Position numbers and translations under genes: made by a program. Below, in pieces: positions 33,035 to 40,116 of a stretch of 64,000 bases of DNA. Position 1 is the first letter of the stretch. Each line of letters opens with the position of its first letter. Origin of the DNA: Bradyrhizobium sp. S69. Lineage in GTDB: Bacteria; Pseudomonadota; Alphaproteobacteria; Rhizobiales; Xanthobacteraceae. The notes beneath the pieces are model-generated. The model did not search any database and was not told the origin of the DNA. It worked only from the letters and a program-made list of their open reading frames with translations. The DNA lies in the NCBI RefSeq assembly GCF_009766005.1, contig NZ_LMUK01000041.1, forward strand, positions 140,544 to 204,543, in the 5' to 3' direction.

Positions 33035-33190
33035 TCAGAAAAACCCGGGGCTCAGGTCAACGCCGTAGCTCATCATCAAAAACGATACGAGCAGACCGGC
33101 GCAAGCGAGCAGCGCCAATTGCTTGAGAACGTCGCTCTCCGCATCAGAGGCTGGAATCCGGCGCGCCAGGAACCTTGCGATTGCAGCCAT
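33035..33190 (-). CDS. 51-residue single-span membrane protein
   Basis: From ATG 33190 to TGA 33035-33037: MAAIARFLARRIPASDAESD, VLKQLALLACAGLLVSFLMM, SYGVDLSPGFF. A basic head, one hydrophobic helix and a short periplasmic-like tail with S-Y-G-V-D-L-S-P-G-F-F. The clean frame and coherent topology support a real gene, and I recall similar rhizobial peptides with this ending. Function unknown. Confidence 0.65.
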   Translation of the reverse strand: MAAIARFLARRIPASDAESDVLKQLALLACAGLLVSFLMMSYGVDLSPGFF

Positions 33191-33239
33191 ATGTGATCCC
33201 CATCCGGTTTGCGCTCAAGGATAGGTCTCAGCTGAAAGT

Positions 33240-33391
33240 CTAAAGGTTCAATCGAGTTGTGTGTCTACGGGCCATTCACCTTGCCATCTACGTTTGCCTT
33301 GATAGTCTTCTCTCACGGCGCTCCTTGGTTCTCCCAAGTCCCTTGGGTGCTGCTAACCCCGTCCGTGGATCTCCTCGGACGGGGTTTTTCA
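33240..33391 (+). ncRNA. candidate small RNA ending at a strong terminator
   Basis: A gene-free interval closed by an excellent intrinsic terminator (33357-33389). The part before it contains pyrimidine-rich, likely single-stranded words (CTCCTTGGTTCTCCCAAG and TCCCTTGG) that resemble anti-Shine-Dalgarno seed loops of rhizobial trans-acting small RNAs. The frame read across it is not protein-like. The 5' end is a guess, and no clear -35/-10 pair was identified. Confidence 0.4.
33357..33389 (+). terminator. intrinsic terminator
   Basis: Perfect 9-bp stem CCCCGTCCG / CGGACGGGG with a 10-base loop and a TTTTT tail. No protein gene ends upstream on this strand. Confidence 0.92.
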
Positions 33392-33395
33392 TTAG

Positions 33396-33409
33396 TGGCC
33401 TATTTTGAT
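33396..33409 (+). repeat. single TGGCCTA motif
   Basis: TGGCCTATTTTGAT, identical in its first 13 bases to the first unit of the array at 11478. Confidence 0.5.
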
Positions 33410-33490
33410 CCCGGTGATTTTACCGAGAGCAAGCAGCCCAGCGTGGGAAGCACCGGGGCGGTTTAGTCGGGGCGCGCACCGAATTATTTA

Positions 33491-33778
33491 TTAGTTCGGC
33501 TTTCCGTCCTTCCGCATGGTATCGGCGCTCGACGAGCCATCCTTGGACATGTCCTTCTTCATCCCGCCGCTGGCCATGCCGTCCTTCTTCATACCGTCAT
33601 CGCTCATGCCCGTGGTGGTCTCAGTGTTCATTGAACCTTTGTTCATCGAACTACCGGTCGTACCATTGGTCATGCCGGGCTTAGTCATGTTGTCCTGCTG
33701 GGCGGCTGGCCCAGTGCCCTGCGCAAACGCAGAACCGCACATGAGAGTTAGGGCAGTGGCGATAAGAATCTTTTTCAT
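33491..33778 (-). CDS. secreted Met/Lys-rich protein with repeats
   Basis: 95 residues from ATG 33778 (GGAGA upstream): signal peptide MKKILIATALTLMCGSAFAQ, then a low-complexity mature chain rich in Met, Lys, Asp, Gly and Ser with repeated M-K-K-D / M-x-K-G units (DDGMKKDGMASGGMKKDMSK). Periplasmic location is likely. Dense Met with Asp can bind copper or silver in other proteins, but no metal-resistance partner is nearby, so that is only a suggestion. A lone gene. Confidence 0.75.
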   Translation of the reverse strand: MKKILIATALTLMCGSAFAQGTGPAAQQDNMTKPGMTNGTTGSSMNKGSMNTETTTGMSDDGMKKDGMASGGMKKDMSKDGSSSADTMRKDGKPN

Positions 33779-33994
33779 AGCTATCTCCATTGAGTTGCAC
33801 GACGACACGACAAGGCATCGTAACAGCGAACGTTCCTACAGAATGTAAGGCATATTTCGATCGAGAATTGAAACGTAATCGTTGTGTGCTCGTAAGTGGC
33901 ACAACGATCCGAGTGCGTGTGCTTGGTTGACCGCGACCTCTGGCGTTTTATTCGGTCCGCCGGAACCAATTGATCCTGTTGCAATTACCCTGTC

Positions 33995-34087
33995 ATGAAA
34001 ACGACACCAATCATTTCAGAAATGAGAGCCGCCATCCTAATCGGTGCGGCTCTGTTTACGATTGGTGCAATGCTCTTCGGGCACTGA
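33995..34087 (+). CDS. 30-residue single-span membrane peptide
   Basis: MKTTPIISEMRAAILIGAAL then FTIGAMLFGH. One hydrophobic helix after a short polar head. It ends 1 base before the start of the Myb/SANT-like gene, so the two are probably on one transcript. Confidence 0.5.
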   Translation: MKTTPIISEMRAAILIGAALFTIGAMLFGH

Positions 34088-34088
34088 G

Positions 34089-34307
34089 ATGCGTCCTCTA
34101 GTTCAGCGATGGACACCCGAAGAAGATGAACGTCTGAAGGCACTCGTCGCGCAGGGTGCATCGACATTCCGAGCTGCAGCGGCTTTAAAGCGACGGCAAT
34201 CCGTAGTTCGTGAACGCGCCAACAAGCTCGGTTGCCCTTTTCCGAAACTGCGTGAGGCGCGAAAGAAGTGGGCCACTACGCCAGACAAGAACGGGTGGCG
34301 AAACTGA
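34089..34307 (+). CDS. small Myb/SANT-like DNA-binding protein
   Basis: 72 residues from ATG 34089: MRPLVQRWTPEEDERLKALV, AQGASTFRAAAALKRRQSVV, RERANKLGCPFPKLREARKK. The W-T-P-E-E-D-E-R-L-x-x-L-V-A-x-G-A-S ... A-A-x-L-x-R-x-x-x-x-V-R-x-R-A-x-K-L-G pattern is a helix-turn-helix of the SANT/GcrA-like type frequent in rhizobia as stand-alone short proteins. Likely a nucleic-acid-binding protein with unknown targets. It immediately follows the membrane peptide gene. Confidence 0.75.
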   Translation: MRPLVQRWTPEEDERLKALVAQGASTFRAAAALKRRQSVVRERANKLGCPFPKLREARKKWATTPDKNGWRN

Positions 34308-34342
34308 AGGGACAGGTTTTGCCGATCCCTTCAGATCTTCTA

Positions 34343-34646
34343 TTACTTTGGGGCGTCATTATTTCTTGACGGGTCTCCGCCAAGCCCTTCCCTCGATATC
34401 GGAGGCGTGTTCGGAGATCCGTTGGGATTGTCCTGCTCCAAACGCTTAGTGCTCATTCCACGTGGTGCCCGGCATTGTTTGACGCATCGCGGGATTGCGC
34501 GTTGTGTTGCCCATACTTGGCCGCACGTCTCTTTCGGGAAGGGTTGGCGCGGCGCCGCCGGCACCCGGGCCCTGTGCTGAAGAGACACCGGTTGAACCGA
34601 GGAGCGTCACAGCAATTGCCGCAAAAACCATCTGCTTGTTTTGCAT
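34343..34646 (-). pseudogene. small secreted protein, frameshifted copy
   Basis: From ATG 34646: signal peptide MQNKQMVFAAIAVTLLGSTG then VSSAQ, mature GPGAGGAAPTLPERDVRPSM, ending at 34446 (TTWNEH). The next frame carries the ending expected from the paralogue at 8275: RLEQDNPNGSPNTPPISREG, LGGDPSRNNDAPK, stop 34343-34345. One frameshift near 34450 separates them. The shortened product would still be exported. Confidence 0.6.
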
Positions 34647-35065
34647 CGGAAACCTCCCTTTTTGATAGCCAGCCCGAACAACGACTGCGGAAATTTCCTG
34701 TTCCTCAACTCAATGGTGTGTCGAGAAAGCTAAGGCGCGGTTAGACCGTGTGGCCGGAATCCACGTGCTTCGGCTGCTTCTTTTCGCGCTGCGGCGTCAT
34801 TTTTGCGGGATCGTCTTTTCCAAGCACGCGCCGGGGCCCGAATTGCTCACGTTGAACATCGCAGGAATAACGCCCGCAACGACCATCGCTGGTGACTGTT
34901 CCATGGCCGCGATTGAATGCGGGCTCAACCGAATGTCCCCTGTGCGCCATAAGCGGGCGTTAACGACCAGTCTACGAGCAACCTGATGTTAACAAGTGGC
35001 TCAGCTCGGCTACTTGGCGTACACAAAGCGGGCTTTCCCCCTCGGCTCCGTAACATCACCGGCTC
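34647..35065. other. stretch without a confident gene
   Basis: The minus-strand frame 34741-34950 ends GKDDPAKMTPQREKKQPKHV-DSGHTV, which has a coding look, but its first half does not. It may be the remnant of another secreted peptide. Nothing else identified. Confidence 0.3.
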
Positions 35066-36073
35066 TCAGCCAAGGATGGATCGGTACAGGGCTAAATATC
35101 GATCGGCCATGAGGTCCATCGTGAACCTCGCGGATACCGCGGCACGGCAAGCCGCCCGATCAATTTCCTCGATGCGTCCAATCGCATCGACCGCTTGATC
35201 GAGACTGTCGACCAGAAATCCGGTCACGCCATCCTCTATCAGCTCGGGCATCGATCCCCGATTGCGGGCAATGACGGGCGTTCCGCAAGCCAATGCTTCC
35301 ACCACCGACAGACCGAACGGCTCGTCGAAATTGATGAGATGAAGCAGCGCGCGTGCGGAGCCCAGGGTCTTTGCGCGCATCGTCCCGCCGACCGGGCCAA
35401 GATAGACCGCCGACCCGTCGTTGAGTACGGGCACCACTTGCTCGTCATAATAATTCCGATCCTGGACGATACCGGCGATCGTCAATTTCCGTCCCGTGCG
35501 GCGTGCCGCCGCGATCGCTTCGGCTGCACCCTTGTCCGGATGAATGCGGCCGAAGAACAGCAAACCCTCGCCGACATGCGGATCAAAGGGAAAATCTTGC
35601 AGCGGAATGCCATGGTGGATCGTTGCGGCGTAACGCAAGTCCGGATGGCGATCGGCGTCGCTGATGGCGACGTAGTGGACGCGCGCTTCGTATTCCTTGT
35701 ATGCGGGCAGAATGCGTGCGGACGAAAAACCGTGGATTGTCGTCACAACAGGGGTTTTGACCAGCCGCGAGAACGCGAGCGGTACGAAATCGGCTTGATT
35801 ATGAATGAGATCGAACTGGTCGGCCTGTTCGAAGACATGGGCGATGTGAAGCATCTCCCATACCTTGGCGTCGATCGCGGGGTCTTCGGAATACGGAGCC
35901 GGACAGACGGCATCCAGCCTCGCTGTCGTCACGCTGTCTTTGGTCGCGAACAGGGTGACATCGACGCCGCGCGTCACCAGCGCTTCGGTCAAGAGGCTCG
36001 TCACCAGTTCCCAGGGGCCGTAATTGCGCGGCGGTGTGCGCCAGGAGATTGGCGCCAGCATAGCGATGCGCAA
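35066..36073 (-). CDS. glycosyltransferase family 4 protein
   Basis: 335 residues if started at TTG 36073 (GAGGGGA upstream; reads LRIAMLAPISWRTPPRNYGP); longer in-frame sequence to 36256 overlaps the upstream gene in another frame and is not native. GT-B fold: N-terminal Rossmann half with WELVTSLLTEALVTRGVDVT, TTIHGFSS; C-terminal half with FFGRIHPDKGAAEAIAAARR, LGPVGGTMRAKTLGSARALL and the donor-site motif EPFGLSVVEALACGTPVIAR (E-x7-E). It probably uses a nucleotide sugar. It lies 22 bases downstream of the GH13 gene on the same strand, so a joint role in alpha-glucoside or glycolipid metabolism is likely. Confidence 0.9.
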   Translation of the reverse strand: MRIAMLAPISWRTPPRNYGPWELVTSLLTEALVTRGVDVTLFATKDSVTTARLDAVCPAPYSEDPAIDAKVWEMLHIAHVFEQADQFDLIHNQADFVPLAFSRLVKTPVVTTIHGFSSARILPAYKEYEARVHYVAISDADRHPDLRYAATIHHGIPLQDFPFDPHVGEGLLFFGRIHPDKGAAEAIAAARRTGRKLTIAGIVQDRNYYDEQVVPVLNDGSAVYLGPVGGTMRAKTLGSARALLHLINFDEPFGLSVVEALACGTPVIARNRGSMPELIEDGVTGFLVDSLDQAVDAIGRIEEIDRAACRAAVSARFTMDLMADRYLALYRSILG

Positions 36074-36095
36074 GATAGCGTCCCCTCTCTGTTTG

Positions 36096-37697
36096 CTATC
36101 GAGCCTCGAGCACGACAGCTTCGTTCGACCGTAACAGGAAGGCGACGGTTTCCACAGGCGCAGCGTCCTCGGTCGTGGACAGCAGCAACCGGCTGCCATG
36201 CGCCCAGTCCGGCAACTCGAGCCGGTGCTGTCGCTTCCCGAAGTTGAGCGCCACAATCAGCCGCTCTGAGCCGTGCCGGCGTGCGTAAATCAGTATCTCG
36301 TCTTCCGCTTTCAACAGGAGGAAGTCACCGATCGACAGTGCCGGCCAATCTCGCCTAAGCGCCAGCAAACGGCGATAGAGCATCAGGATCGATCGAGGTT
36401 CTTCCGTCATACGCATCACATTGCGCGTCCGCCAGTCGTCATTAAGCGGCAGCCATGGCTTGGCCCGAGTGAAGCCAGCATTATCGCTGTCATCCCACGG
36501 CATCGGCGTTCGCACGGGGTCGCGGCCCAGCGCCAGGCCGGGCTGACGCAACTCGTGCGGATCTTGCACCTGCGACGGTTCGATCGCGACATCGCTCAGG
36601 CCCAGTTCGTCGCCGTAATAGAGCGTGGGCGTGCCGCGGAGCGTCAGCAACAACACCGCCGCAACGCGGGCCTGGGCCTGTCCGCGCTTGGCCGCAACGC
36701 GCGGCCGGTCATGGTTGCCGAGCACCCAGTTGGGCCCACCGCCCGGCGGCAGCGCGGCCTCATAGCCGGTGATGACCGCTGCCAGCGAACGCGCCCGCCA
36801 CGGTGTATCGATGAGCTGGAAATTGAACGGCAGATGCATCTCGGGGCGTTCGCCGCCGTAATAGTGCATCAGCCGGTCGACCGGCAGATAAATTTCGCCG
36901 ATCAGAACCCGCTCACCGTGACCCCTGGCGCCATAGCTATCGGCGATTTCGCGCATCTCGGCGGCGATCAGATGCACCTCGGGCTGGTCGGTCGAATGGA
37001 GTTGAAGCAGGCGGTGCATGTCGCCCATCCCGGGCCGATAGTTCGGGTTCGGTGGATTGTCCGGAAAATCCGCAGCCTTCAGCAGATGCCACAGCACGTC
37101 GATGCGGAAGCCATCCACGCCGCGGTCGAACCAGAAACGTAACACGTCGTACATTGCCGTTTGCACGCCCGGATGACGCCAGTTGAGGTCCGGCTGCTGC
37201 TTCAAGAATGCGTGATAATAATATTGTCCGGTGACTTCATCCCATTCCCATGCTGAACCGCCGAAATCGCTGATCCAGTTATTGGGCGGTCCGCCGTCAG
37301 CCGCAGGGTCGTGCCAGATGTACCAGTCTCTCTTCTGATTTTCTCGCGAGGCGCAGCTCTCAACGAACCATGGATGCTGGTCGGAACTGTGGTTGGGCAC
37401 GAAGTCGAGCAGAACCTTTAGACCCCGCCGATGGGCTTGCCCAAGCAGGTCGTCGAAGTCAGCCAGCGTACCGAAACGGGGATCGACGTCGCAATAGTCG
37501 GATATGTCATAGCCGAAGTCGACCATCGGCGACGAGTAAATCGGACAGATCCAGATGGCGCCGACACCAAGGCCGGCAAGATAATCGAGCCGCCGCTCTA
37601 TTCCTTTGAGGTCGCCAATGCCGTCGTCGCCAGTGTCCTGAAATGAGCGCGGATAGATTTGATAGATCGCGCTCGTCTGCCACCAAAGCGAAGTCAT
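36096..37697 (-). CDS. GH13 alpha-glucosidase (oligo-1,6-/alpha-1,4-glucosidase type)
   Basis: 533 residues: WWQTSAIYQIYPRSFQDTGD at the start, region I LLDFVPNHSS, region II GFRIDVLWHL with the nucleophile Asp, region III LIGEIYLP with the acid/base Glu, region IV WVLGNHDRPR with the transition-state Asp, and the QPDLNWRHP segment typical of oligo-1,6-glucosidase-like members of subfamilies 17/23/30. Cytoplasmic: no signal peptide. Full length. Hydrolyses or transfers alpha-linked glucose from short oligosaccharides. Operonic with the GT4 gene; both lie within the tRNA-bounded segment. Confidence 0.95.
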   Translation of the reverse strand: MTSLWWQTSAIYQIYPRSFQDTGDDGIGDLKGIERRLDYLAGLGVGAIWICPIYSSPMVDFGYDISDYCDVDPRFGTLADFDDLLGQAHRRGLKVLLDFVPNHSSDQHPWFVESCASRENQKRDWYIWHDPAADGGPPNNWISDFGGSAWEWDEVTGQYYYHAFLKQQPDLNWRHPGVQTAMYDVLRFWFDRGVDGFRIDVLWHLLKAADFPDNPPNPNYRPGMGDMHRLLQLHSTDQPEVHLIAAEMREIADSYGARGHGERVLIGEIYLPVDRLMHYYGGERPEMHLPFNFQLIDTPWRARSLAAVITGYEAALPPGGGPNWVLGNHDRPRVAAKRGQAQARVAAVLLLTLRGTPTLYYGDELGLSDVAIEPSQVQDPHELRQPGLALGRDPVRTPMPWDDSDNAGFTRAKPWLPLNDDWRTRNVMRMTEEPRSILMLYRRLLALRRDWPALSIGDFLLLKAEDEILIYARRHGSERLIVALNFGKRQHRLELPDWAHGSRLLLSTTEDAAPVETVAFLLRSNEAVVLEAR

Positions 37698-37824
37698 GCA
37701 ACATCCGATTCAGCCATAAAGATCTCAATCTCTGCCGGTTGCGATCGAAAGTCGATGACCTTCTATACTCCTCTCGTATTTAGGATCTAACAGTACCTAT
37801 GAGCTGGCTACTCGGTCCAGAGGT

Positions 37825-38142
37825 TCAAGAAAAACACTTGCCGTAGGGGCGTTGCCGACGTTGTCCTACCGCTGGCACCTTGGCAATTATTTCCGAATAA
37901 ACGAAAACCAGTTTGGGTCGTTCACAAGACCATCGTTTCGATGGCGTGCTGCCAGGCATCGTTATCGGCAACGCTTTCTGTTCTAGGTCATCGACCAGCG
38001 CCGTTAAGGCCGAAGAAGCATCGACCATTTGGTTACTTTCGGCGCCGAACGACTTCAGTGTTTGAAGAAAATCCCGGAGCTTTTGAGCCACGTCCTCTGG
38101 CGGTAACTCAGCCGCCGCGACTTCTCCGATTAAATTGCTCAT
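37825..38142 (-). CDS. hypothetical protein
   Basis: 105 residues from ATG 38142: MSNLIGEVAAAELPPEDVAQ, KLRDFLQTLKSFGAESNQMV, DASSALTALVDDLEQKALPI. The first ~58 residues are a well-behaved helical segment; the remainder (SKRWSCERPKLVFVYSEIIA) is less coherent and may follow a frameshift. No known family. Confidence 0.45.
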   Translation of the reverse strand: MSNLIGEVAAAELPPEDVAQKLRDFLQTLKSFGAESNQMVDASSALTALVDDLEQKALPITMPGSTPSKRWSCERPKLVFVYSEIIAKVPAVGQRRQRPYGKCFS

Positions 38143-38273
38143 TGGACCCCACGGTCCTCTAGGATGATGAAATAGGTCGCGCCTTGGCTATTCAAATCCC
38201 GCGCGCTTTATTATTCTACGGCCACATCATCCGAGCGTCCGCCACCTACCGCTCGCCAGGAACGGACATTCCC

Positions 38274-38384
38274 ATGAACGACCGCTTCGCGCCAACAGCG
38301 GCCGTTGCCGACGAACAATCTAACCTTAAGGCGGTCTATTTTGTAACAGCCACCGGACGGCGAATCCGGGATCCGAGCACGTGA
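38274..38384 (+). CDS. possible short peptide running into the attachment site
   Basis: MNDRFAPTAAVADEQSNLKA then VYFVTATGRRIRDPST, with the last codons inside the tRNA fragment. The word CGCTTCGCGCCAACAGCGGC also appears (as CGGTTCGCGCCAGCAGCGGT) before the left fragment at 18393-18413, so the DNA on this side of both attachment copies is related. As a gene it is doubtful. Confidence 0.3.
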   Translation: MNDRFAPTAAVADEQSNLKAVYFVTATGRRIRDPST

Positions 38385-38429
38385 CTTTTAATCATGGGGT
38401 CGTGGGTTCGAGTCCCACCGCGCTCACCA
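38375..38429 (+). repeat. tRNA-Lys 3' fragment, island attachment site (right copy)
   Basis: Anticodon arm with TTT anticodon, T arm GTGGGTTCGAGTCCCAC and the CGCGCTCACCA 3' end, differing from the copy at 18427-18481 at two positions (ATGGGGTC against ATGGAGTG). The 5' half of a tRNA is again absent. The two copies are 19,948 bases apart in direct orientation, the arrangement left by integrase-mediated insertion of one or more elements. Confidence 0.85.
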
Positions 38430-38625
38430 AAAAACTCACAACCGCGCCGGTTTTTTTAATCAATCAACGTTTGAATTGGTACTCGCTCAACCTGAGGTGG
38501 GAATTAGTCTGCGATCTGAAAAAACAGGTGCTGACTAGCCAGCAAGGTGGAAGTGGCTGTGCGCCGGCCACCAGAATCAGCGCCTGCCCTTGACGGCCGG
38601 CCCACATCAGCCAAACCCGGCGTTC

Positions 38626-38814
38626 ATGGCCATTCTAGAAACCGTCACCACCGTTGAACGCCGCTGCGAGGGGCTGACGATCAGCGACATCCCGCCCTAT
38701 CGCTGCACCACCAGCGCAACCGCCGACCGGCGAGGCCGGGCGGTGTGTGCGAGCCATGCCCGCGCCCTGCGCATCCGCTGGTTTGATGATGACGATTTGC
38801 TCCAATGGTTTTAG
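38626..38814 (+). CDS. island protein next to the attachment site (copy 2)
   Basis: 62 residues from ATG 38626: MAILETVTTVERRCEGLTIS, DIPPYRCTTSATADRRGRAV, CASHARALRIRWFDDDDLLQ. Closely similar to the protein at 18657, which follows the other tRNA fragment at almost the same distance. All three cysteines are kept. Part of the conserved end of the element. Confidence 0.65.
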   Translation: MAILETVTTVERRCEGLTISDIPPYRCTTSATADRRGRAVCASHARALRIRWFDDDDLLQWF

Positions 38815-39062
38815 CGACGCCCCGACGCGGCCGAGCCGGCGCAGAATGGGAACGGGCAGGCGCGCCGGGGCCGACCGGCACGCTTGTGGCGGAAAACGCC
38901 CCTCCCAAGTACCGCGCGAGCTGTGAATAGCGGTATTCCATCCGCCGCAGCCTCGCTTACCCGACACAATGGGTTTGGCTCGTTGCCGTGCCTCGGGAAA
39001 TAATGTTTCCATTGCCTTCTCGTTGTCAATATGTCTTGCCGCGATTGACCGGCATTTTAGCG
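38815..39062. other. gene-free stretch
   Basis: No supported frame between the attachment-site gene and the remnant at 39063. Confidence 0.4.
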
Positions 39063-39152
39063 CCTGGCCTCGGTTTCACGCGATGGCATCTGACGTGTAG
39101 CCAGCCATAGCCGCCGTTGAGGCATTGCGCGCTCGTTGGCAACGGTGCGCCG
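39063..39152 (-). pseudogene. remnant of the island protein at 28151
   Basis: On the minus strand ~90 bases closely match the centre of the 28151-28576 gene (the part around AQCLNGGYGWL). Here the codon that is TAG at 28373 appears as TAT (Tyr), which supports the idea that the 28 kb copy was inactivated by a point change. Confidence 0.6.
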
Positions 39153-39160
39153 AGAAGCTG

Positions 39161-39310
39161 TTAGCGCTTCGATTTCTTCTTTGCCTTCTTGGCTTTTTTC
39201 GCCTTCTTCGGCATCATTTTCTTGACGGCCTTCTTCGCTTTTTTAGCCAGAGATTTTGCGGCCTTAACGACGCGTTTCTTAACTGACGTCTTCTTTGATT
39301 TCTTAGCCAT
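39161..39310 (-). CDS. 49-residue histone-H1-like Lys-rich protein
   Basis: From ATG 39310: MAKKSKKTSVKKRVVKAAKS, LAKKAKKAVKKMMPKKAKKA, KKAKKKSKR. Almost entirely Lys, Ala, Val and Ser with KKA/KKS repeats, as in bacterial H1-like proteins (AlgP/Hc1 C-terminal type). Probably binds DNA or polyphosphate non-specifically. It follows the larger H1-like gene after 10 bases on the same strand, so the two are likely an operon. Confidence 0.75.
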   Translation of the reverse strand: MAKKSKKTSVKKRVVKAAKSLAKKAKKAVKKMMPKKAKKAKKAKKKSKR

Positions 39311-39320
39311 GTCGATTCCT

Positions 39321-39812
39321 TCAGTGTTTGGATTTCTTGGATTTCTTAGACTTCTTCTTTTTTACCGTCTTTTTGGCAGACGATTTCTTCGCCGCTTTTT
39401 TCGCCTTTTTGGCCGTTTTCTTCACGGCTTTCTTGGCGGCTTTCTTTGCAGTTTTCTTCGGGGCCTTGGCAGCTTTCGCAACCGCTTTAGCGGCTCGCTT
39501 AACGGGCTTCGGGGTGCGACTAACGACCGCCTTCTTCGCGCGCTTGGCAACCGCTTTTACAGCGGTCTTGGCGAGTTCGCCCGCCGCGTCTGCGACCACG
39601 TCGGTCATCTGATCGACTAGCGGTTTATCTTTTTCGTCGTCCATGATCGGTTCTTCCTTCGCAGGTTGAGGAACTGTGGCGAGCGGCGTCAAGAGAGGGT
39701 CCGGATAGTCGAGCGGGACGCCAGTTATGAGCTTCGCCGCATCAATCGCGATGCTTGCCAACGTCGTCACTAGATTGGGGTTCTTTCCCTCATCCTTCTC
39801 GTCAGGTTCCAT
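39321..39812 (-). CDS. histone-H1-like protein with acidic N-terminal part
   Basis: 163 residues. The first ~75 (MEPDEKDEGKNPNLVTTLAS ... IMDDEKDKPLVDQMTDVVAD) are acidic to neutral and look folded or amphipathic; the last ~80 are KKA/KKS repeats (KAAKAPKKTAKKAAKKAVKK, SAKKTVKKKKSKKSKKSKH). The basic tail resembles eukaryotic H1 and bacterial AlgP-type proteins that compact DNA. The acidic head may be a regulatory or membrane-proximal part. An internal ATG starting MDDEKDKPLVDQ is an alternative start. Paired with the 49-residue basic protein. Confidence 0.8.
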   Translation of the reverse strand: MEPDEKDEGKNPNLVTTLASIAIDAAKLITGVPLDYPDPLLTPLATVPQPAKEEPIMDDEKDKPLVDQMTDVVADAAGELAKTAVKAVAKRAKKAVVSRTPKPVKRAAKAVAKAAKAPKKTAKKAAKKAVKKTAKKAKKAAKKSSAKKTVKKKKSKKSKKSKH

Positions 39813-40116
39813 TAATCGGCATACTCCGCGATTGAGCGTAAACGATTCGCATTCGGACCCTGATGTGCGAAACGCGCTTATGTTGCCGTACAGTGCGCTT
39901 ATACACGAATAGAGGATCGTTAGAACGCTGGCCCGCGCGAACGGAGTTGCAAAGCATAACTCGCCCCCTGTTCGGTCGCAGTATCATAATATTGCTAATC
40001 TGCACGAACGAGAGGGCGGATTACGCTAACGCTAATCCGCCCTACGGCTTGTCATCAGACGCGCACTCGCGCGACCCGGTGGCGGATGATGACGGCTCGT
40101 TCTGTTCGTTCCGAAC
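39813..40116. other. intergenic region with a palindromic element
   Basis: Contains the near-perfect inverted repeat GGGCGGATTACG-CTAA-CGCTAATCCGCCC at about 40015-40043, placed between convergent-side ends; it is a dispersed repeat or terminator for the enoyl-CoA hydratase gene. No gene. Confidence 0.55.

Noticed and set aside
34741-34950. Minus-strand frame ending KKQPKHVDSGHTV
   Set aside because: The last ~25 residues look coding but the first half and start do not; kept only as a note for the gap.
35195-36247. 350-codon plus-strand frame over the GT4 gene
   Set aside because: Mirror frame of a GT4 protein with clear donor-site motifs on the minus strand.
18427-38429. Integrase gene for the island
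   Set aside because: No frame in the segment has the tyrosine- or serine-recombinase motifs; only IS66 proteins are mobile-element genes there.
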